From an uncultured Fibrobacterota bacterium (lineage in GTDB: Bacteria; Fibrobacterota; Chitinivibrionia; Chitinivibrionales; CAIOZP01): a DNA stretch of 11,962 nucleotides. Positions 6,675-11,962 of the stretch are shown here, piece after piece (the stretch's first letter is position 1; the number at the start of each line of letters is the position of its first letter). The notes under the pieces were generated by a model, which was given only the letters and a program-made list of their open reading frames with translations, was not told where the DNA came from and searched no databases. Position numbers and translations under genes: made by a program. The DNA is taken from NCBI GenBank assembly GCA_903862805.1, contig CAIOZP010000738.1:1-11962 (forward strand), given 5' to 3'.

Positions 6675-7610
6675 TCAGGGTTGTGAACCGACTTTCATAG
6701 GCAAGGTATGATCAGCTGCCCATTCGTACATGCTCCCGTCATAGTTCAGAATGTTGTCATATCCAAGCTGCTTGAACACGAAGAACCATACTGATGAGCG
6801 TACGGCACATGTGCAATATGCGATAACCGGTTTGGACGACGTCCAGCCTTTTCCCGCAAGATATTTATCAATATCAGTCTTTGCTTTGATTGTCCCGTCG
6901 GCATTGAATACATTCACAAAATTGGCTGACTCTGCGCCTGCAATATGTCCGGATCTTGCAACATCGTAGAGAATCGTGTCATTGGTCAATGTTGTGTCAC
7001 CAAGGTATTCGGTAGTTGAATCTCTCGAATCAAGAATGACACCAGTACCGGCAGTCCGCATTGCATTAACCTGTGCTTTTGTCGCAATCAGTGAGGAATC
7101 AAGACTGTCGCAGATGAAATTGCCCATGGCTGGGGAACTAACTGTAGTTTTCGTTGAGTATCCGGCAGCTGTCCAAGCCGCAAGTCCGCCATCGAGGACG
7201 GCAGCGTTCACACCTGCGGCACGAAGAGCCCACGCTAAACGGAATGCCGCCGGAGTCTGGCCGGGATCATAGACAACAACAAAATCGCCAGCATTGATGC
7301 CGAGAGAATCAATTACGCCACTGATAACGATCGGAGTTTTCAGTGTAAAGTAACCACCCGATTGCCATGTGCTGAAATTCTGCCAAATGGTTGAAACTGC
7401 ACCTGAAATATGGGCAGTACCCGTGACAGATGTCTCGATTATCTTAACAGATCCGGCAGGCTGTGCATTCAGTGCACTCGCACTGACAATCCAATCAGAT
7501 GCCGTAAATGTTGTCTTTGTACTTGAGTCTGACTTGTCACTGCTTGTGATACATCCAGACACAATCGCACCTGCTGCAAGCGCCGCAAGAACCACAGAAA
7601 CTTTTCTCAC
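6675..7610 (-). CDS. Tandem-rhodanese sulfurtransferase lipoprotein
   Basis: A 311-residue secreted sulfurtransferase. The start is GTG 7610, with AGGGG five bases upstream; the frame opens further upstream but those residues are the shadow of the EamA gene. The N-terminus is a lipoprotein signal, VVLAALAAGAIVSGC, with lipobox C20; Ile at +2 and no Asp suggests outer-membrane sorting. A Ser/Thr-rich linker follows. Two rhodanese domains: the first (about 35-155) has VVVYDPGQTPAAFRLAWAL and AAVLDGGLAAW, where Asp replaces the catalytic Cys; the second (about 175-305) has ILDSRDSTTEY, SGHIAGAESANF and the active loop AYCTCAVRSS, with C266 as nucleophile and R271 closing the C-x4-R anion pocket. 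This inactive-then-active order is typical of thiosulfate or 3-mercaptopyruvate sulfurtransferases. It lies 38 bases after the EamA gene, probably the operon's last gene. The donor and acceptor are unknown. Confidence 0.9.
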   Translation of the reverse strand: MRKVSVVLAALAAGAIVSGCITSSDKSDSSTKTTFTASDWIVSASALNAQPAGSVKIIETSVTGTAHISGAVSTIWQNFSTWQSGGYFTLKTPIVISGVIDSLGINAGDFVVVYDPGQTPAAFRLAWALRAAGVNAAVLDGGLAAWTAAGYSTKTTVSSPAMGNFICDSLDSSLIATKAQVNAMRTAGTGVILDSRDSTTEYLGDTTLTNDTILYDVARSGHIAGAESANFVNVFNADGTIKAKTDIDKYLAGKGWTSSKPVIAYCTCAVRSSVWFFVFKQLGYDNILNYDGSMYEWAADHTLPMKVGSQP

Positions 7611-7648
7611 AGTTTCCCCTTTCGCCAATAAAGGCATTGTTGAAAAAA

Positions 7649-8062
7649 TCATATCGATAAAAGAACGATACCTGCAATCGCACAAACTATTCCTGCAATC
7701 TTTGGTACCGTCACGGATTCGTGCAGGAAAACAAACGAAAGTATTGCCGTGAGAACAGGGTAGAGAGCGGTGATAGTGACAATTCGCGAGGCTTCGCCCC
7801 GCGCAATTGCCATGTAGTAACAAACGTAGGCGGCCGCCGAAAACATTCCGGCTAATATCGCGATTTTAACGCCGACGCCGCTCCAGTCGGGATGTAGTCC
7901 GCGAAAACCTACTGCTATAAGAACCGGAAAGATCAGCACGTATCCGGCAAGAGAAAAAACCACCAGTTCACGGGAGCTTAGATGCGTACCGGCGAGCTTT
8001 CCGAGAAATCCCCATATACCCCAAAGCACAAAAGCCAGCGCCGCATAAATCGCCCCCTGCAT
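7649..8062 (-). CDS. Single-domain EamA-family (DMT superfamily, COG2510-like) transporter
   Basis: A 137-residue membrane protein with one EamA repeat and about five hydrophobic helices: AALAFVLWGIWGFLGKLAG at the N-terminus, a second near 30-50, ILAGMFSAAAYVCYYMAI near 70-88, then TITALYPVLTAILSFVFLHE and a final IAGIVCAIAGIVLLSI. The WGxWGF start, YY.A...G..S.v, L.P....i.....L.E and closing G..l...G...L are the usual EamA marks. Most EamA proteins hold two repeats (about 300 residues); one-repeat members of this length are known and work as dimers. Start choice: ATG 8068 overlaps the symporter stop as ATGA, but GAGGGA immediately before it is properly spaced for ATG 8062, giving MQGAIYAALAF. 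The substrate cannot be inferred; the position after a symporter gene and before a surface sulfurtransferase suggests export or exchange of a small metabolite. Confidence 0.85.
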   Translation of the reverse strand: MQGAIYAALAFVLWGIWGFLGKLAGTHLSSRELVVFSLAGYVLIFPVLIAVGFRGLHPDWSGVGVKIAILAGMFSAAAYVCYYMAIARGEASRIVTITALYPVLTAILSFVFLHESVTVPKIAGIVCAIAGIVLLSI

Positions 8063-8064
8063 GA

Positions 8065-9630
8065 TCATTCCCTCGCCATCTCGAAGACTTCCATGCCTTC
8101 TTGCGGTTCCGGATAGATTGCGGCGAGCTGTTCCGGCGTTGATTTTTTGCCACTTGCCATGCCAATGATCAATCCGACAAGCGAGCAGACGATACCGACA
8201 ATAATGTAGCCAAGGTATGTGTCGGCGAGCCACTTCGGAGCGAAGACATGATTCCACACTTTGTATTCGAAAATGTATAAAACTACGTTGCCAAGAAGAC
8301 CGCCAAGCGCCGACAGAATCACCGCACGACGGTTTGCAATTTTGAAGAACATCGCAAACGCCGGAACCGCAATTGACGCGGTAAGAACACCGGAACTCAG
8401 GGTGTAGATGTCCATCAGCGAAGTCGAATAGATGCCATAGATCAGACCCATCACAACCGCAACAAATGACAGAACTCTTGACCATTGAGCAAGGGTTTCC
8501 TTGCTGGCATTGCGCAGGAACATCGGGCGTGCGATGTCATGTGTCATCGGCAGCGCAACGATGTTTGCGAAGTTGTCGATGGTTGACATCTGCGAAGCGC
8601 AGATTCCGATAAGCATCAGAACCTGTGCCCATGCAGGGAAATACTTCAGCGAAATTGCCGAGATAATTCCGGTGTAGTCGGAACCAATCGCTGCGGCTGT
8701 TGTCGGTGCTCCGGCAGGGAAAAGAATTATCGCCGAAAACCCAATGAGTACCGGCATGATAATCACAAAAATCGTGATGAAAACAAGTCCCCACCACGCG
8801 CCTTTTTTTGCTTCTTTAAGACTCACTGCACCTTGAATACGAAGCAGAAGATCTTGTTCAATGAGCCAGCCGGGCAGATATGCAATCAACAGAATGATCG
8901 GCATCGCAACGCCGCATGCAAACAGATTGAACATCGTTCCTGCGCCGTAGTTCACCGTCGGAGTTTTGGCGAGCGTTGCAATGATCTGCCCGCCGGTAGT
9001 GACATTTGCGAAATGGATTCCCACAAACGCAAGTGCCGTAATGAATATCGCCGCCAGAATGAATTGCACAAGGTCGGTAATGATCGACGCACGGAATCCA
9101 CCGAGGTACGAATAGATCATCGGCGGAAGCGCCATGAGGATCATTCCGGCAATTGGTGTAATGTGCAGAAACGGCGCTATGAGCGTTCCGCCCATGAATG
9201 TCTCGGCACCCGTCCACGATACGAAAACGAAAATCGAGCACACTGCAATAAGTGGCCGCACACCTGCGCCGAAGCGCTGTTCCAAAGCCTCTGGCAATGA
9301 AACCGCGCGAAGTCTGCGAACGTAAGGAACAATCGCCACCACAATAAAGCAGAGAATGAACCACGGGAGGAACAGCGTCCAAAGCCCTGATATTCCCATC
9401 GAGTAAACCATCGAGATTCCGTAACCGAGCCAGCCGAGCATCAGCCAGCCTGCGGCAAGGGATGCCGCCATGCGCCAGCCTTTGTAGCGACGGCTTGCAA
9501 TCCAGAAATCACCAAGAACACTTTTCTCCTGACCGCGCTTGTGCTTCTGCCAGATACTGAATCCCATCAGTATCATGGCGAGCGAAAAGAGAATCTGCGC
9601 GGCCCAGAATGCAACTGTAAGACCGCTCAT
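8065..9630 (-). CDS. Sodium:solute symporter (SSS / SLC5 family)
   Basis: A 521-residue inner-membrane transporter with roughly 12-13 hydrophobic helices, the normal size for the family, which drives solute uptake with the sodium gradient. Family marks include DFWIASRRYKGWRMAASLAA near residues 40-60, SWTGAETFMGG, the conserved loop YSYLGGFRASIITDLVQF (the SSS GG...TD..Q signature), the GWLIEQDLLLRIQGA stretch (compare QR/Q..L in solute symporters) and CASQMSTIDNFANI (the MST.DS motif, here with Asn after Asp). ATG 9630 is chosen because AAGGGG is 8 bases upstream and it forms an ATGA overlap with the porin-like gene; the frame could open 21 bases earlier but without support. The soluble tail is short and acidic. 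Substrate is not determinable within the family (sugars, amino acids, carboxylates, pantothenate and others). Confidence 0.94.
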   Translation of the reverse strand: MSGLTVAFWAAQILFSLAMILMGFSIWQKHKRGQEKSVLGDFWIASRRYKGWRMAASLAAGWLMLGWLGYGISMVYSMGISGLWTLFLPWFILCFIVVAIVPYVRRLRAVSLPEALEQRFGAGVRPLIAVCSIFVFVSWTGAETFMGGTLIAPFLHITPIAGMILMALPPMIYSYLGGFRASIITDLVQFILAAIFITALAFVGIHFANVTTGGQIIATLAKTPTVNYGAGTMFNLFACGVAMPIILLIAYLPGWLIEQDLLLRIQGAVSLKEAKKGAWWGLVFITIFVIIMPVLIGFSAIILFPAGAPTTAAAIGSDYTGIISAISLKYFPAWAQVLMLIGICASQMSTIDNFANIVALPMTHDIARPMFLRNASKETLAQWSRVLSFVAVVMGLIYGIYSTSLMDIYTLSSGVLTASIAVPAFAMFFKIANRRAVILSALGGLLGNVVLYIFEYKVWNHVFAPKWLADTYLGYIIVGIVCSLVGLIIGMASGKKSTPEQLAAIYPEPQEGMEVFEMARE

Positions 9631-10463
9631 TTTGCATCCCCTTTGCTGCATGTGATCGTGCGGAACATATTGACCGTAATTCCGGCCCAGAAATGACCGT
9701 CATCGTAGCCTGCATCGCGGAGCTTTTTGTTGAGCAGATACGAATAATTGCAACTGAGCGTAAGTGTTGCATAATCGGCAAGCGGAGCCGGTGGAGCAAT
9801 TACAGTTTGAAGCGTTGTCGTAAAGTCCTGGAAACCGGCGGCATCGTCAACAAGAGCAAAAAAGCTGTTGTGAGCTTTTGTTGCATAGCCAATGCTCATC
9901 GCTATTGTCGGAGTTGCACAGCCGATTGGTTTCGACCACGAAATTTTCGGTGAAATGTATGCTCCAGTTGCTTTTCCCAAACCGTTTTTGACATTCTTGT
10001 CAGGAACGTCGAGATCAACAACAAGTGAAGGACATACATGGCTGATCGGAACGCCAACCTTCAAATAAGGTTCCGTGACCGGGCCATAGTCATCCTTGTA
10101 TAAGACCGTATCTTTTCCATAACCAGGAAAGAAATATTGATTCACGCCGATAGATCCATTGATCTTTCCGAATGCGCGAGTATAGTCGAGATAAATATCG
10201 CCGTCGGTGACTTCACTCTGGTAATTGTGACCGTAAACCGCTGTGTTTTTATCAGTCATATCCATCGACAGAAATCCGGTGACGGTAATTCCGTTCCAGC
10301 TTGCCCAGACATCGGGCCAGAAGACGCGGTCTTCGTTGAAGGCTAATCCGCGCCAGACATATTTGCTGCTGATGCCGATATCACCACCGATTGAAGGATC
10401 GGCCGCATTGACTGCTGATACTGCCGCTACGGCGGCGATCATTGTAAACAGAAACTTTTTCAT
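9627..10463 (-). CDS. TorF-like putative outer-membrane porin with signal peptide
   Basis: A 278-residue secreted protein. The signal peptide MKKFLFTMIAAVAAVSAVNA is followed by ADPSIGGDIGISSKYVWRG; the SKYVWRG stretch right after the leader is the hallmark of the TorF / Gcw_chp putative porin family. The mature part alternates polar and hydrophobic residues in many short strands rich in Tyr, Trp and Gly (for example TVTGFLSMDMTD, DGDIYLDYTRAFGKINGSIG), as expected for a beta-barrel, and ends in HFWAGITVNMFRTI plus a short polar tail. Four Cys are unusual for a porin. ATG 10463 has AAAGGA about 8 bases upstream; the longer reading frame to 10517 runs into the preceding hairpin. The symporter start overlaps its stop, so the barrel and inner-membrane transporter are coupled, suggesting outer-to-inner membrane uptake of one solute. 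What passes through is unknown. Confidence 0.8.
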   Translation of the reverse strand: MKKFLFTMIAAVAAVSAVNAADPSIGGDIGISSKYVWRGLAFNEDRVFWPDVWASWNGITVTGFLSMDMTDKNTAVYGHNYQSEVTDGDIYLDYTRAFGKINGSIGVNQYFFPGYGKDTVLYKDDYGPVTEPYLKVGVPISHVCPSLVVDLDVPDKNVKNGLGKATGAYISPKISWSKPIGCATPTIAMSIGYATKAHNSFFALVDDAAGFQDFTTTLQTVIAPPAPLADYATLTLSCNYSYLLNKKLRDAGYDDGHFWAGITVNMFRTITCSKGDAK

Positions 10464-10506
10464 TCGGAGTTCCTTTAATGAATAGTTGGATTCTCGAAAG
10501 AGAAAT

Positions 10507-10533
10507 GCGGGCGGCATGGGTTATGCCGCCCGC
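10507..10533 (-). terminator. Strong hairpin after the methyltransferase gene
   Basis: GCGGGCGGCAT (10507-10517) pairs perfectly with ATGCCGCCCGC (10523-10533) over a 5-base loop. On the minus strand it begins 6 bases after the methyltransferase stop and is followed by ATTTCTCTTTC, a moderate U-rich tract; on the plus strand AAAAAAT follows. It probably ends or attenuates the methyltransferase transcript. Only 43 bases separate it from the porin-like start, so any porin promoter must be very compact or the operon depends on read-through. Confidence 0.75.
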
Positions 10534-10539
10534 AAAAAA

Positions 10540-11340
10540 TTATTCTTTCACAGCAACAAAACGGCCGCGGCTGAACTTGCCGGCCTTGGCCATTTCGAGC
10601 ATATTGACCATCTCGCCGCCCATCGCGCCCATCATCTCCATGTTGTCGCCGATGATCTTCAGCGCGTCATAAGTGAGCTGCTTGGTGAGCATGTCGAGAT
10701 AAAGCTGGATGCATTCGGCAAAATGCGGGCCTTCGTCTTCTGCCGAAATGATCTTGAAGCCGTTTGCGACAAGCAGCTTCTTGTAACCGTCGAGGCATTC
10801 CATATAAGGGAACTTCATGAAGCCGTTGATGCGGTCTGCTTCTGCGTCAGACAAACCCTTCGGGCCTTCGATCCAGTCGGAGAACGCAATGCGTCCGCCC
10901 TTTTTGAGGACGCGTGCAGCTTCGGAAATAAGCTTGTTTTTGTCGTCAACATAACACCATGCGTCTTCGCCCCAAACGACATCGGCAATGCCATCTGCAA
11001 GTGGAACCTTGGTCACATCTGAAAGATGAAACTCAGCCGAAACGCCTTCAGCAGTGGCGCGCTTCTTCGCTTCTTCAATAACATGAGCCGTTCCGTCAAC
11101 GCCGATTCCCTTGGTCTTGAAATTCTTTGCAAGGAAACGAACACCTGCGCCGAGACAGCAACAGAAGTCAACAACTGTTTCACCTGCTTTGATCCCGGCC
11201 TTCTCTGCCAAAACCATTGACTGCTGGAAACCACCTATGTGGATCTGCTCGCCCATGATAAGTTCCCAGAGATTGCCCTCCGGGCCAGAATAGACTGCCT
11301 GAACTTCTGTAAGTCCTGTCGGGAGACGCTTTGTTGTCAT
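10540..11340 (-). CDS. Class I SAM-dependent methyltransferase with Cys-Cys-Cys motif I
   Basis: A 266-residue cytosolic Rossmann-fold methyltransferase. Motif I is ETVVDFCCCLGAGVRFLA (residues 54-71): the usual D-x-G-x-G-x-G becomes D58-F-C60-C61-C62-L-G64-A-G66. Then GIGVDGTAHVIEEAKKRA has the acidic residue that binds the SAM ribose, FHLSDVTKVPLADGIADVVW motifs II-III, and EAARVLKKGGRIAFSDWIEG the post-motif III strand. The N-terminal LWELIMGEQIHIGGFQQS resembles the lid of sarcosine/dimethylglycine and related small-molecule methyltransferases, so a small acceptor is likelier than nucleic acid. The C-terminal 50 residues are Met-rich (MEMMGAMGGEMVNMLEM). ATG 11340 has a strong GGAGG about 6 bases upstream. 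It is preceded by a 417-base gap and followed by a hairpin, so it may be a single-gene unit. The acceptor is unknown. Confidence 0.85.
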   Translation of the reverse strand: MTTKRLPTGLTEVQAVYSGPEGNLWELIMGEQIHIGGFQQSMVLAEKAGIKAGETVVDFCCCLGAGVRFLAKNFKTKGIGVDGTAHVIEEAKKRATAEGVSAEFHLSDVTKVPLADGIADVVWGEDAWCYVDDKNKLISEAARVLKKGGRIAFSDWIEGPKGLSDAEADRINGFMKFPYMECLDGYKKLLVANGFKIISAEDEGPHFAECIQLYLDMLTKQLTYDALKIIGDNMEMMGAMGGEMVNMLEMAKAGKFSRGRFVAVKE

Positions 11341-11757
11341 GAATCCTCCACTTTTTGTTGAAATTTCGAGCTTTACCGGCTCGGTTTTTGTTAAAGATAG
11401 TTCTTTTTCTAATATTTTGACGGAAATTTCTATATTTGCAGTTGTATTGAAACAATATTCCGTTTACTTGCAGATAAGCAGCAATGATTTTCTGGCATTG
11501 CCTCGTTTCTGCATTCTTTTGGCTCGGGTGATTTCATTTTCTGTCATTTCACTATGCGTTACAGGAAATTATAGTTGTTTTTCCACTAATATACGCAACA
11601 ATGATATAAATGCTTGATTGAAAAGAAAAAGCCGATAGATGCTGTTCACTACAGATAACAGATTTCATTTTGAATTCTGCGAGAAAGGGGTGTTTTGGGC
11701 AATTGACTGAAGCAGGGTAGCTTGTGATCGCCAAATGGGTAGTCTGTTAGATACTTT
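11341..11757. other. AT-rich intergenic region, no convincing gene
   Basis: About 417 bases between the dut stop and the methyltransferase start, visibly richer in A and T than the flanking genes. Short frames exist on both strands (for example 11552-11734 minus, 11464-11547 minus, 11339-11617 plus), but none has a good ribosome-binding site, recognisable protein pattern or the codon character of the neighbours. It should contain the methyltransferase promoter and the dut 3' end; no clear dut terminator hairpin was found. No tRNA-like fold or direct repeat array was seen. Confidence 0.5.
11429..11455 (-). promoter_or_regulatory. Weak candidate promoter for the methyltransferase gene
   Basis: On the minus strand TTGTTT (11455-11450) and TATAGA (11434-11429) are separated by 15 bases, shorter than the ideal 17, about 90 bases upstream of the ATG. 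The region is so AT-rich that chance matches are expected. Confidence 0.2.
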
Positions 11758-11962
11758 TTATTTTCCGGTGTGGCCGAACCCGCCTGATCCGCGGGCGGTT
11801 GTACCGAGTTCCTGTGATTCTTCCATTCCCACGTTCATCGCGACGGCTGCCGGAACCAGCTGGGCAATGCGTTCTCCACGCTTTATTTCAAAGGGTTCCA
11901 TTCCGAGATTGATAAGGAGAATTTTCACTTCGCCTCTGTAGTCGGCATCAATGGTGCCGGGA
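11758..11962 (-). CDS. dut: dUTP diphosphatase (dUTPase), C-terminal part only
   Basis: The last 67 codons of a trimeric dUTPase, which hydrolyses dUTP to dUMP and pyrophosphate, keeping uracil out of DNA and feeding dTMP synthesis. The 5' part lies beyond the window. Three of the five family motifs are visible: [11 protein letters not shown] (motif III, with the catalytic Asp and the Tyr that discriminates deoxyribose), [10 protein letters not shown] (motif IV) and the flexible C-terminal lid [11 protein letters not shown] (motif V, with the phosphate-binding Arg and the Phe that stacks on uracil), followed by Lys and TAA. It appears intact and of ordinary chromosomal type. No functional link to the downstream genes is evident, and the long gap suggests a separate transcription unit. 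Confidence 0.95.
   Translation of the reverse strand, partial: PGTIDADYRGEVKILLINLGMEPFEIKRGERIAQLVPAAVAMNVGMEESQELGTTARGSGGFGHTGK

Noticed and set aside
7611..7823. N-terminal extension of the rhodanese frame into the EamA gene
   Set aside because: The extension is an out-of-frame shadow of the EamA gene, and GTG 7610 gives a perfect lipoprotein signal with its own Shine-Dalgarno.
8063..8485. Long N-terminal extension of the EamA frame
   Set aside because: It is a shadow of the symporter's 3' end, full of Cys and Arg without helices; the EamA fold begins at 8062.
5496..9630. Possible in-frame TGA selenocysteine codons, given the presence of selD
   Set aside because: The TGA stops of the AhpD-like, DUF3795, rhodanese, EamA, symporter and porin genes all end proteins of normal family length and are followed by neighbouring starts; no SECIS-like context was recognised.
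11367..11383. CGAGC-loop-GCTCG hairpin followed by TTTTT on the plus strand
   Set aside because: Only 5 base pairs and no plus-strand gene for it to terminate; on the minus strand it lies in the leader with no clear role.
11464..11547. 27-codon minus-strand frame starting MTENEITRAKRM in the intergenic gap
   Set aside because: No ribosome-binding site and no recognisable pattern; short enough to occur by chance.
1..11962. CRISPR arrays, insertion sequences, tRNA or rRNA genes
   Set aside because: No regularly spaced repeats, transposase-like frames, terminal inverted repeats or RNA-gene signatures were seen on either strand.

Overview
This window is a gene-dense stretch of a Gram-negative bacterial chromosome. 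Every recognisable gene lies on the minus strand, so the text below follows transcription, from high coordinates to low. An outer-membrane-type beta-barrel and a lipoprotein indicate an outer membrane. Oxygen-sensitive 2-hydroxyacyl-CoA-dehydratase-type Fe-S enzymes and many Cys-rich redox proteins indicate an anaerobe. The taxon cannot be fixed from this sequence; a PVC-group or deltaproteobacterial-type anaerobe is only a guess.

Right end (11962 to 11341): the C-terminal third of a dUTPase (dut), then about 417 bases of AT-rich DNA with no convincing gene.

Uptake and transport block (11340 to 6675): a SAM-dependent methyltransferase with an unusual Cys-Cys-Cys nucleotide-binding loop and a strong terminator hairpin after it. 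Next come a signal-peptide-bearing TorF-like beta-barrel, a sodium:solute symporter, a single-domain EamA transporter and a tandem-rhodanese lipoprotein. The barrel, symporter and EamA genes overlap or nearly touch (ATGA junctions), so they are probably one operon. A second hairpin follows the rhodanese gene.

Thiol-redox block (6591 to 5496): a Cys-rich DUF3795 protein, a 91-residue AhpD/CMD-like protein with the complete Glu/CxxC/His set, and a DUF4395-like membrane protein ending in NCSCC. These are tightly packed and probably form the head of the next transcription unit.

Low-potential reductase block (5455 to the left edge): a single HgdB-fold protein, an 871-residue protein holding two further HgdB-type halves, the matching ATP-dependent activator (HgdC/BadF type), and selD (selenide, water dikinase, cut by the edge). 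The second half of the 871-residue protein looks like a double-cubane-cluster/YjiM-type protein. An excellent Shine-Dalgarno plus ATG sits exactly at the junction of the two halves, suggesting a recent gene fusion or two products from one reading frame. SelD carries an extra N-terminal domain with three CxC pairs.

Taken together, the locus looks like a sulfur/selenium-linked, ATP-driven low-potential reduction system with its own thiol-redox helpers, placed next to a transport cassette with a cell-surface sulfurtransferase. The assignment of each family is well supported. The substrate, and the link between the two blocks, are inference.
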